This document shows positions 57,013 through 64,000 of a DNA stretch of 64,000 nt, one piece after another. Position numbers and translations under genes: made by a program. Positions within the stretch are counted from its first letter, which is position 1. Every line of letters begins with the position of its first letter. The notes under the pieces were generated by a model. That model worked only from the letters and a program-made list of their open reading frames with translations. It made no database searches and was not told where the DNA came from. Source of the DNA: Xenorhabdus anantnagensis (GTDB taxonomy: Bacteria > Pseudomonadota > Gammaproteobacteria > Enterobacterales > Enterobacteriaceae). Location: the NCBI RefSeq assembly GCF_028598555.1, contig NZ_JAQRFN010000009.1, forward strand, positions 1 through 64,000. Direction: 5' to 3'.

Positions 57013-58367
57013 AGGAATACCCGACCATGATGAATGCCTTTTTCGTGAATATTTTCGTGAATGTGATAAAAAATTGGCGTGCCCGTTGGGTGATGGCCTG
57101 TGTTTTGTTTTTCATGTTGAACCCGTTGGTCATGGCAGCAGCATCAGCGGCTACGTTGTCGAATATTCATGTGAGTAATGGTCCATCTGAGACCGTAGTG
57201 ACGTTGGAATTCGTTGGCGGGTATCCTGATTATCGATTCTTTCCTTTGCATTCTCCTGAACGAGTGGTGGTGGACATTCGCCAAGCCAGTAAAATTTCTG
57301 GGTTGCCGATGCGTTTATCTGATCGGAATCTGGTAAAACTTGTACGTTCCAGCCAGTCACCTGATGCTCATCATCAGCGGCTGGTGCTGGAATTGGCACA
57401 TAAGGCCACGACCACTTCCACGGTGAAACATGTTGGTAATAAATCGCAAGTAGTAATGACGCTGAAAGCCAATGGCGCAGGGATAAACTCATCTGTATCC
57501 AATAAACACGTATCACAAAGTGAAAGTAAGTGGTTACTTACAAGTAATGCGTCAATGACGGGAAAAGAAACAGGAAAAGAAACTAAGCCAGTCTCTAATC
57601 GCCATGAGCAAGGTGCAAAAAAACAGCTGACTCAAGCTGCGAAAGAAAGAGGACCCCGTACGGTTGTTATCGCCATTGATGCGGGGCATGGTGGACAAGA
57701 TCCTGGTGCGATTGGGCAACGAGGGCTGAGAGAGAAAAACGTCACTAGTAGCGTTGCCCGTAAATTGGAAGCCCTTTTACGCAATGATCCCATGTTTACG
57801 CCTGTATTGACGCGAAATGGCGATTATTTTGTCTCTGTGGCTGGGCGTTCTGAAGTTGCCCGTAAGCATAAAGCCAATATGCTGGTCTCGATTCATGCGG
57901 ATGCAGCCCCCAACCGCAGCGCCAGAGGTGCTTCTGTCTGGGTGCTCTCTAACCGTCGTGCAAACAGTGAATTGGGGAACTGGCTGGAGCAGCATGAGAA
58001 GCAATCGGAATTATTGGGAGGTGCGGGAAATGCCCTCGCCAATGGCACTGATCCTTATCTGAGTCAGGCGGTGTTGGATTTGCAATTTGGGCATTCCCAA
58101 CGAGTTGGTTATGACGTTGCCATGCAAGTCTTGAACCAGTTATCCAAAATAGGTTCCCTGCATAAGCGTACACCAGAACACGCAAGCCTTGGTGTGCTGC
58201 GCTCGCCGGATATCCCGTCCATTTTAGTCGAAACAGGTTTTATTAGTAATTTGTCTGAAGAAGGGTTATTGGGTTCCAACCAGTATCAGGAAAAATTGGC
58301 ACAAGCCATTCATTTGGGACTACGTCACTATTTTCTGGCTAACCCATTACAGGCTGCGCCGAGATAA
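57009..58367 (+). CDS. amiB: N-acetylmuramoyl-L-alanine amidase AmiB
   Basis: 452 aa (E. coli 445). Signal peptide with a hydrophobic core at about 28-43; the ATG at 57027 is an alternative start. AMIN domain (about 48-140: [19 protein letters not shown]), linker, then the zinc amidase_3 domain with ligands in [25 protein letters not shown] and catalytic Glu in LVETGFISN. Periplasmic; splits septal peptidoglycan under EnvC control. The stop lies in a 22-bp tandem duplication (58351-58372 and 58373-58394). Confidence 0.95.
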   Translation: MKEYPTMMNAFFVNIFVNVIKNWRARWVMACVLFFMLNPLVMAAASAATLSNIHVSNGPSETVVTLEFVGGYPDYRFFPLHSPERVVVDIRQASKISGLPMRLSDRNLVKLVRSSQSPDAHHQRLVLELAHKATTTSTVKHVGNKSQVVMTLKANGAGINSSVSNKHVSQSESKWLLTSNASMTGKETGKETKPVSNRHEQGAKKQLTQAAKERGPRTVVIAIDAGHGGQDPGAIGQRGLREKNVTSSVARKLEALLRNDPMFTPVLTRNGDYFVSVAGRSEVARKHKANMLVSIHADAAPNRSARGASVWVLSNRRANSELGNWLEQHEKQSELLGGAGNALANGTDPYLSQAVLDLQFGHSQRVGYDVAMQVLNQLSKIGSLHKRTPEHASLGVLRSPDIPSILVETGFISNLSEEGLLGSNQYQEKLAQAIHLGLRHYFLANPLQAAPR

Positions 58368-58394
58368 ATAGCAGGCTGCACTGAGATAAATAGT
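58351..58394 (+). repeat. 22-bp tandem duplication at the amiB 3' end
   Basis: AGGCTGCGCCGAGATAAATA, then GC (58351-58372), is followed by AGGCTGCACTGAGATAAATA, then GT (58373-58394). The first unit includes the amiB stop codon. Confidence 0.85.
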
Positions 58395-58435
58395 CTGTGC
58401 CAAAGTAACCAATATATGTCGGTCAAAATAGGCTC

Positions 58436-58469
58436 GATAGGTTCTAAATTGCGATAGGCTCTAAATTGT
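58436..58469 (+). repeat. 17-bp tandem repeat before mutL
   Basis: GATAGGTTCTAAATTGC (58436-58452) and GATAGGCTCTAAATTGT (58453-58469), two differences, ending 15 bp before the mutL ATG at 58484. Confidence 0.85.
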
Positions 58470-58483
58470 AAGTAAGGTTAAAT

Positions 58484-60427
58484 ATGGCTATCAAGATATT
58501 ACCCCCACAATTGGCAAACCAGATTGCTGCCGGTGAAGTGGTTGAACGCCCTGCTTCTGTAGTGAAAGAATTGGTGGAAAATAGCCTTGATGCCGGTGCA
58601 ACCCGCATTGACATTGATATTGAACGGGGTGGCGCAAAGCTGATTCGGATCCGCGATAATGGTTGTGGCATTAGCCAGCAGGATTTGACTCTGGCATTAG
58701 CGCGCCATGCAACCAGTAAAATAGCTTCATTGGATGATTTGGAAGCGATTGTCAGTATGGGGTTTCGTGGGGAGGCTCTGGCTAGTATCAGCTCTGTTTC
58801 AAGGCTGACATTAACTTCCCGCCCTGAAAGCCAGACCGAAGCGTGGCAATCCTATGCAGAAGGCCGTGATATGGAAGTCACGGTGAAACCCGCCGCTCAT
58901 CCTGTTGGGACAACGGTTGAAGTGTTGGATCTGTTTTATAACACCCCTGCCCGCCGAAAATTTCTGAGAACGGAAAAAACGGAATTTGGTCATATTGATG
59001 AAGTGGTGCGCCGGATAGCTCTGGCACGGTTGGATATCGCCATCAATCTGAATCACAATGGAAAATTGGTGCGCCAGTATCGTCCTGCTAAAGATGAGTC
59101 TCAGCATGAACGACGCTTGGCAGCCATTTGTGGGGCAGCATTTGTACAGCAGGCGTTGGCGTTGTCATGGCAGCATGATTCCTTGTGCATTAAGGGCTGG
59201 ATTGTTGATCCTGTGAGTGCCACGGCAATCAGCGATATTCAATATTGTTATGTTAATGGACGTATGATGCGGGATCGCCTGATTAATCATGCGATTCGTC
59301 AAGCTTATCAGGACTTGATTCAGGGTGAACAACAGCCTGCTTATGTTTTGTATCTCGAAATCGATCCGCACCAAGTGGATGTCAATGTGCATCCAGCCAA
59401 ACATGAAGTGCGTTTCCATCAGGCTCGCTTGGTTCATGATTTTATTTACCAAGGAGTGGCTGCGGTACTTAAACAACGCGGAGCGGGAGATACGTTGGAG
59501 CTTGGCTGTCAAGAGACTGCTGCGAGCTGGGTGCCGGAAAATCGTCCTTCTGCAGGAGAGAACCATTTTCTCCGCAATCGTGTAGTGCAGGCAGATACAG
59601 CCTCTTCACGTCACCATGGTGGCACACAGCACACGCATCATGGGGAAAACTACCAGAAAAAGCAGGGTGAGTTATACCAGAAGTTGATGCATTCCTCACC
59701 AGAAGAAAAACGTCCGTTATTTCCAGAGAACGATAAACGGGAAAGCACTCTTCTGGGAAAAGATACACCTAAATCGGAAAGAATTTCTCCGTCACCGAGC
59801 GCGCCGACTTCCAATCCGGTATCTGTCACGGCTGCATCTGCCCTTACTGCATCAATGCAAGCAGGGCAGGGAAAATACAGTTTCGGAAAAGTATTGTGTA
59901 TCTATGCAGGTTGTTATGCCTTAATCGAATCCTCTGTGGGAGTTGGGCTGCTTTCTCTGCCAGTGGCTGAACGCTGGTTGAAACAGGCACAACTGACGCC
60001 GGGGGAACAAGGGCTAAAATCCCAGCCGCTATTGATCCCACTGAAACTTGCTCTCAATCAGTCAGAAATGAACGTTTTGAAGCAGAATAGTGACCTGTTA
60101 AAGACTTTTGGTATTGAATCGACAGTCGCGCATGGAAAAGTAACCATTCATGCGGTATCGTTGCCTCTGCGCCAACAGAACCTGCCGAAACTCTTGCCGG
60201 ATCTGTTGGGCTATCTCGGGGAACAACCAGCGGCTTCTGCTGAGCAAGTTGCTATTTGGCTTTCCCGTCACGTGGGTAGCGAGCATGAAACGTGGAACAT
60301 CGCGCAAGCCGTCCAGCTTTTGGCTGATGTCGAGCGTCTTTGCCCTCAACTGGTGGGATCGCCACCGGATGGGTTATTACAGTTAATTGATCTACAAGCA
60401 GTGGTGGCACTTCTTAATCATGAGTGA
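58484..60427 (+). CDS. mutL: DNA mismatch repair protein MutL
   Basis: 647 aa (E. coli 615). GHKL ATPase that links MutS to MutH and UvrD. N-terminal motifs [29 protein letters not shown] and GFRGEAL; the [14 protein letters not shown] strand; a low-complexity linker (about 370-465, rich in His, Ser, Pro) that accounts for the extra length; and a C-terminal dimer domain. No DQHA(X)2E(X)4E endonuclease motif, as expected where MutH is used. It overlaps miaA by 8 nt. Confidence 0.97.
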   Translation: MAIKILPPQLANQIAAGEVVERPASVVKELVENSLDAGATRIDIDIERGGAKLIRIRDNGCGISQQDLTLALARHATSKIASLDDLEAIVSMGFRGEALASISSVSRLTLTSRPESQTEAWQSYAEGRDMEVTVKPAAHPVGTTVEVLDLFYNTPARRKFLRTEKTEFGHIDEVVRRIALARLDIAINLNHNGKLVRQYRPAKDESQHERRLAAICGAAFVQQALALSWQHDSLCIKGWIVDPVSATAISDIQYCYVNGRMMRDRLINHAIRQAYQDLIQGEQQPAYVLYLEIDPHQVDVNVHPAKHEVRFHQARLVHDFIYQGVAAVLKQRGAGDTLELGCQETAASWVPENRPSAGENHFLRNRVVQADTASSRHHGGTQHTHHGENYQKKQGELYQKLMHSSPEEKRPLFPENDKRESTLLGKDTPKSERISPSPSAPTSNPVSVTAASALTASMQAGQGKYSFGKVLCIYAGCYALIESSVGVGLLSLPVAERWLKQAQLTPGEQGLKSQPLLIPLKLALNQSEMNVLKQNSDLLKTFGIESTVAHGKVTIHAVSLPLRQQNLPKLLPDLLGYLGEQPAASAEQVAIWLSRHVGSEHETWNIAQAVQLLADVERLCPQLVGSPPDGLLQLIDLQAVVALLNHE

Positions 60428-61361
60428 TTTAAAAACTCAACATCTGCCGACAGCCATTTTTATTATGGGGCCGACGGCCTCCGGGAAAACGGCATTATCG
60501 ATCGCCTTGCGCCAGCATCTTCCGGTTGAATTAATCAGCGTTGATTCTGCGTTGATTTATCGTGGAATGGATATTGGGACAGCAAAACCTTCCGCAGAAG
60601 AGCAGGCATTGGCACCTCATCGTTTGATCGATGTTCTTGATCCTGCCGGCGTTTATTCTGCGGCTGATTTTCGCCGTGATGCATTGCAAGAAATGGCAGA
60701 AATCACAGCCGCTGGGAGAATTCCACTCTTGGTTGGTGGAACCATGCTATATTTCAAAGCATTGCTGGAAGGATTATCGCCTTTGCCTTCCGCAGATCCA
60801 GAAATTAGGGTTCAGATTGAGCAGCAGGCTGCGGAACTTGGGTGGGACGCATTGCATCGGCAATTACAGGAAATTGATCCAGTTTCTGCTGCAAGAATTC
60901 ACCCTAATGACCCACAACGTCTTACTCGTGCACTGGAAGTTTTTCGGATTTCGGGTAAAACTTTAACTGAATTGACTGAAATATCTGGGGAAGTGCTGCC
61001 TTACAGGGTTCATCAATTTGCGATCGCGCCAGCAAATCGTGAAATATTGCATCAGCGTATCGCGGCTCGTTTTGAACAAATGATCAAATCAGGGTTTGAA
61101 GATGAAGTGAAAGCGCTTTATGCTCGTAAGGATTTGCATACAGATTTACCCTCCATTCGTTGTGTTGGTTATCGTCAGATGTGGTCTTATCTTGCGGGCG
61201 AAATATCTCATGATGAGATGGTTTATCGTGGTATCTGTGCGACACGCCAATTGGCGAAGCGTCAGATCACGTGGCTCAGAAGTTGGAGCAATGTGACCTG
61301 GTTGGATAGCGACCAACCTAAACAAGCCCTAAATACAGTCATGAAGGTTATTAGTACATAA
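60420..61361 (+). CDS. miaA: tRNA dimethylallyltransferase MiaA
   Basis: 313 aa from ATG 60420 ([10 protein letters not shown]), inside the mutL end. It isopentenylates A37 of UNN-reading tRNAs. P-loop [61 protein letters not shown] and [14 protein letters not shown]. The in-frame upstream codon at 60387 is within mutL and is not used. E. coli length 316. Confidence 0.96.
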   Translation: MSDLKTQHLPTAIFIMGPTASGKTALSIALRQHLPVELISVDSALIYRGMDIGTAKPSAEEQALAPHRLIDVLDPAGVYSAADFRRDALQEMAEITAAGRIPLLVGGTMLYFKALLEGLSPLPSADPEIRVQIEQQAAELGWDALHRQLQEIDPVSAARIHPNDPQRLTRALEVFRISGKTLTELTEISGEVLPYRVHQFAIAPANREILHQRIAARFEQMIKSGFEDEVKALYARKDLHTDLPSIRCVGYRQMWSYLAGEISHDEMVYRGICATRQLAKRQITWLRSWSNVTWLDSDQPKQALNTVMKVIST

Positions 61362-61468
61362 ATTCATTGATTGTGTACAATTGATCAGTACAAAGTATCA
61401 TTTTTGAGTAGTTACTTTTTCGAACCAATCGGTTCTTAGTTAAAAACAAAATATAAGGAAAATATAGA

Positions 61469-61771
61469 ATGGCTAAGGGGCAATCTTTGCAAGATCCATT
61501 CCTGAACGCTTTACGGCGTGAAAGGGTCCCGGTTTCTATTTATTTGGTCAACGGCATCAAATTGCAGGGTCAGATTGAATCTTTTGACCAATTTGTCATT
61601 TTACTGAAAAACACGGTTAGCCAGATGGTTTATAAACACGCCATCTCGACTGTTGTGCCTTCCCGTCCGGTATCTCATCATGGTAACAATCAGGGTGCGC
61701 CGACTGGAGTTGGAAATTATCATGCTGGCGCTAGCACAGCAGCACAACAGGAAAGTGATGGCGCTGAGTAA
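61469..61771 (+). CDS. hfq: RNA chaperone Hfq
   Basis: 100 aa (E. coli 102). Sm-like hexamer that pairs small RNAs with mRNAs. Sm1: [20 protein letters not shown]; Sm2: [14 protein letters not shown]; the N-terminal rim with RRERVPV and the proximal-site [14 protein letters not shown] are intact. The flexible C-tail (about 66-100) is Gly/Ala/Gln-rich and ends SDGAE. Ribosome site AAGGAA. A strong terminator follows. Confidence 0.97.
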   Translation: MAKGQSLQDPFLNALRRERVPVSIYLVNGIKLQGQIESFDQFVILLKNTVSQMVYKHAISTVVPSRPVSHHGNNQGAPTGVGNYHAGASTAAQQESDGAE

Positions 61772-61797
61772 ATCAGCGACCATACCTGACGTAAATA

Positions 61798-61832
61798 AAA
61801 CATAGGTAGGGAGACTTTACCTATGTTTTTTC
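61798..61832 (+). terminator. Terminator/attenuator between hfq and hflX
   Basis: AACATAGGTA (61799-61808) / TACCTATGTT (61818-61827) plus TTTT run: a strong rho-independent hairpin. It probably reduces read-through into hflX, as in E. coli. Confidence 0.9.
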
Positions 61833-61868
61833 TTATTGGGTTTTTACTTAGCCTGAGGGGTTGCACCG

Positions 61869-63149
61869 TTGTTTGATCGTTATGAAGGCGGAGAGTTAGC
61901 CGTTCTGGTGCATGTTTTCTTCTCACAGGAAAAAGATACGGAAAATCTCAGTGAATTCGAGTCATTGGTGACTTCCGCAAATGTTTCTCCTGTGCAGATT
62001 ATAACGGGAAGCCGGAAGGCGCCTCATCCGAAATATTTTGTCGGAGAGGGTAAGGCAGAGGAAATTGCTGAAGCTGTCAAAAACAGTGGTGCAGATGTGG
62101 TGTTATTTAACCATGCCCTTAGCCCTGCTCAGGAACGTAATCTTGAGCGCTTGTGCCAATGCCGTGTCGTTGATCGCACGGGAGTGATTCTGGATATTTT
62201 TGCCCAGCGAGCAAGAACGCACGAAGGCAAGTTACAAGTCGAATTGGCACAATTGCGTCACCTGTCCACCCGTCTGATTCGGGGCTGGACTCACCTTGAA
62301 CGCCAAAAAGGGGGAATCGGGCTGCGTGGACCTGGAGAAACCCAGTTAGAAAGTGACCGCCGTATGTTGCGTGACAAAATCAAGCAGATTTTGGGACGTC
62401 TCAACAAAGTAGAGAAACAGCGTGAACAGGGGCGTCAGGCACGCAATAAAGCCGATATCCCAACAGTTTCTCTTGTCGGTTACACTAATGCAGGGAAATC
62501 CAGCCTATTTAATAAAATAACTTCAGCTGAAGTTTATGCGGCTGACCAGCTTTTTGCTACTCTGGATCCGACACTGCGCCGGATAGACGTGAATGATGTT
62601 GGTGCGGTTGTTCTGGCTGATACAGTAGGTTTTATCCGCCATTTGCCTCATGATTTGGTGGCTGCGTTCAAGGCGACTTTGCAGGAAACCCGGCAGGCGA
62701 GATTGTTGCTGCATGTTGTTGATGCGGCAGATAATCGTCTTGATGAAAACATTATCGCTGTTGACAGTGTCCTTGAAGAGATTGAATCTCACGAGATCCC
62801 TTCGTTACTGGTGATGAATAAAATCGATATGTTGGAAGATTTTATTCCCCGCATTGATCGTGATGAAGAAAATCGTCCGATCAGAGTGTGGTTATCGGCA
62901 CAAACCGGTGAAGGTATTCCTCTGTTGCTGCAAGCATTGACCGAGCGTCTTGCAGGTGAAATAGCGCACTATAAATTGCATCTTCCACCTGAAGCTGGGC
63001 GTCTGCGCAGCCGTTTTTATCAGCTTCAGGCCATTGAGCGCGAATGGATGGAAGACGATGGTCAGGTTGGTGTTGAAGTCAGGATGCCAATGGTCGATTG
63101 GTGTCGTTTGTGTAAACAAGAACCTAATTTGCCAGACTATGTTGTCTGA
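61869..63149 (+). CDS. hflX: Ribosome-associated GTPase HflX
   Basis: 426 aa, E. coli length. It starts with TTG at 61869 ([15 protein letters not shown]), the N-terminus conserved in the family. It splits stalled or heat-damaged 70S ribosomes. HflX domain QVITGSRK-like segment [18 protein letters not shown], linker [19 protein letters not shown]1 [13 protein letters not shown]3 [11 protein letters not shown]4 NKIDML. Downstream gap to hflK is enlarged to about 320 bp by an insertion remnant. Confidence 0.96.
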   Translation: MFDRYEGGELAVLVHVFFSQEKDTENLSEFESLVTSANVSPVQIITGSRKAPHPKYFVGEGKAEEIAEAVKNSGADVVLFNHALSPAQERNLERLCQCRVVDRTGVILDIFAQRARTHEGKLQVELAQLRHLSTRLIRGWTHLERQKGGIGLRGPGETQLESDRRMLRDKIKQILGRLNKVEKQREQGRQARNKADIPTVSLVGYTNAGKSSLFNKITSAEVYAADQLFATLDPTLRRIDVNDVGAVVLADTVGFIRHLPHDLVAAFKATLQETRQARLLLHVVDAADNRLDENIIAVDSVLEEIESHEIPSLLVMNKIDMLEDFIPRIDRDEENRPIRVWLSAQTGEGIPLLLQALTERLAGEIAHYKLHLPPEAGRLRSRFYQLQAIEREWMEDDGQVGVEVRMPMVDWCRLCKQEPNLPDYVV

Positions 63150-63317
63150 TTGATTGGCGCAAGACAACAAACAAGGTATCATTTTATCCGCCATTTCAGG
63201 GTACTTATTTATAGAGTAACAGAGATGAAATGGCAGTGGTGAAATGACTGTGCCAGAATTGCAGTGACAGGATTAGCACTGTCAAAGGTATCACCCAATA
63301 ATATTGGTTGCTTATAA

Positions 63318-63431
63318 AAACGATGAAGTTCGTCGTTTCTGCCCACGGAGGCCGCTGTCATACCTGTCAGGGGCAGGCAACGGCCTGTGAAGTGGGAAGC
63401 CTCACCCACATTTGGGTGGAGAGCAGTCACC
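63318..63431 (+). mobile_element. IS200/IS605-type 3' end remnant (omega-RNA/right end)
   Basis: Before hflK, a GC-richer patch reads, in one frame, RGRQRPVKWEASPT, like the tail of a TnpB protein, and contains GAAGCCTCACCCACATTTGG and GTGGAGAGCAGTCAC: a small hairpin (CACCCA/TGGGTG at 63404-63419) followed by GTCAC. This layout is that of the right end and guide-RNA scaffold of IS605-group elements. No TnpA, TnpB core or left end is present. Pattern-based call. Confidence 0.45.
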
Positions 63432-63470
63432 TCTGAAAAACCAGTAAAAACTAAAAAGTGGAGCTAAAAC

Positions 63471-64000
63471 ATGGCGTGGAATCAGCCCGGTAATAACGGA
63501 CAGGACCGCGACCCGTGGGGAAGCAGCAATAATAATGGCGGCAACTCCAGCGGCAATAATAAAGGTGGTAGTAACCGCGGGGCAACTGATCTCGACGATC
63601 TGTTCCGTAAACTGAGCCAAAAACTCGGTGGTCTCGGTAGAAACAAAGGTGGGGATGGTTCTGAACAGAACTCTAAATTTGGCGGGCGCCTTATTGGTCT
63701 TGCCGTTGCTGCTGCAGTTGTTGTTTGGGTTGTAAGTGGTTTCTATACGATTAAAGAAACAGAACGGGGCGTGGTTACCCGATTGGGTAAATTCAGTCAC
63801 GTTGTTCAACCTGGCTTGAACTGGAAAATGACGTTTATCGATCAAGTGCGTGCCGTTAACGTTGAGTCTGTTCGCGATCTGGCAACATCTGGTGCCATGC
63901 TGACTTCAGATGAAAACGTTGTAGTGGCTGAAATGAACGTTCAATACCGTGTTACTGATCCGGCAGCTTATCTCTTCAATGTTACCAATCCCGATAATAG
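63471..64000 (+). CDS. hflK: HflK, membrane protease modulator (partial)
   Basis: At least 176 codons; runs off the window. ATG at 63471 (MAWNQPGNNGQDRDPWG) with GGAG 7 nt upstream. The N-terminal Gly/Asn-rich cytoplasmic tail is followed by a transmembrane helix at about 74-95 (RLIGLAVAAAVVVWVVSGF), then the SPFH/band 7 domain (GVVTRLGKFSHVVQPGLNWK, NVESVRDLATSGAMLTSDE, VVAEMNVQYRVTDP). With HflC it forms the cage that regulates FtsH. hflC should follow. Confidence 0.96.
   Translation, partial: MAWNQPGNNGQDRDPWGSSNNNGGNSSGNNKGGSNRGATDLDDLFRKLSQKLGGLGRNKGGDGSEQNSKFGGRLIGLAVAAAVVVWVVSGFYTIKETERGVVTRLGKFSHVVQPGLNWKMTFIDQVRAVNVESVRDLATSGAMLTSDENVVVAEMNVQYRVTDPAAYLFNVTNPDN

Noticed and set aside
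63209..63430. 73-aa minus-strand ORF before hflK
   Set aside because: It is antisense to the IS605-like remnant and shows no coding features.

Overview
The window is a chromosomal segment of an insect- or nematode-associated member of the Enterobacterales, most likely Xenorhabdus and less likely Photorhabdus. This rests on Escherichia-like core proteins and gene order, moderate-to-low GC, and islets rich in secreted toxins, orphan VgrG/Rhs genes and decayed insertion sequences. The genus call is an inference from style and content; the sequence contains no 16S rRNA.

Layout. (1) 0.1-16.5 kb is a core block: hemCDXY on the minus strand, then cyaA, a small membrane ORF, cyaY, lptM, dapF, yigA, xerC, yigB, uvrD, corA and rarD. 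cyaA has a TTG start and an upstream CRP site, as in E. coli. (2) 16.8-25.9 kb is a type VI secretion accessory islet inserted between rarD and yigI. It carries vgrG with a 39-bp tandem duplication of its start region, an Eag-type chaperone, a PAAR-Rhs protein with an HNH-like toxin tip, a putative immunity gene, a broken symE-like gene, a permuted papain-fold (NlpC/P60-like) protein and a short protein closely resembling the cholera/pertussis ADP-ribosyltransferase domain. (3) 26.3-31.7 kb returns to core genes: yigI, pldA, recQ, pldB, yigL. (4) 31.8-39 kb is a junction between two blocks that are far apart in E. coli. It holds a decayed IS6-family element, a secreted toxin with putative immunity gene between inverted copies of an unidentified element end, an rdgC fragment, three Gly-Gly-Asn-rich secreted proteins, a spike-like pseudogene, a DUF805 gene and an AhpD-like gene. 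(5) 39-63 kb is a second core block: an MFS gene, mscM, psd, rsgA, orn, three identical tRNA-Gly(GCC) genes, queG, tsaE, amiB, mutL, miaA, hfq, hflX and hflK (cut by the window end). The tRNA-Gly cluster is split by a 5-kb metabolic islet (amine/amino-acid oxidase plus indolepyruvate ferredoxin oxidoreductase), and an HpaB-type aromatic hydroxylase follows the third tRNA.

Functional picture. The core blocks cover heme synthesis, cAMP signalling, DNA repair and recombination, phospholipid metabolism, ribosome assembly, tRNA modification and RNA chaperoning. The accessory parts concern attack (Rhs nuclease, ADP-ribosyltransferase, papain-like effector, secreted RNase-like toxin), surface or extracellular structure (polyglycine proteins) and possibly aromatic 2-oxoacid metabolism. 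The space between hpaB-like and queG has three consensus DnaA boxes and a perfect IHF site at the chromosomal position that datA occupies in E. coli, so it is a good candidate for a datA-type DnaA-inactivating locus. Many intergenic gaps contain short imperfect tandem duplications (15-22 bp period) touching gene ends.
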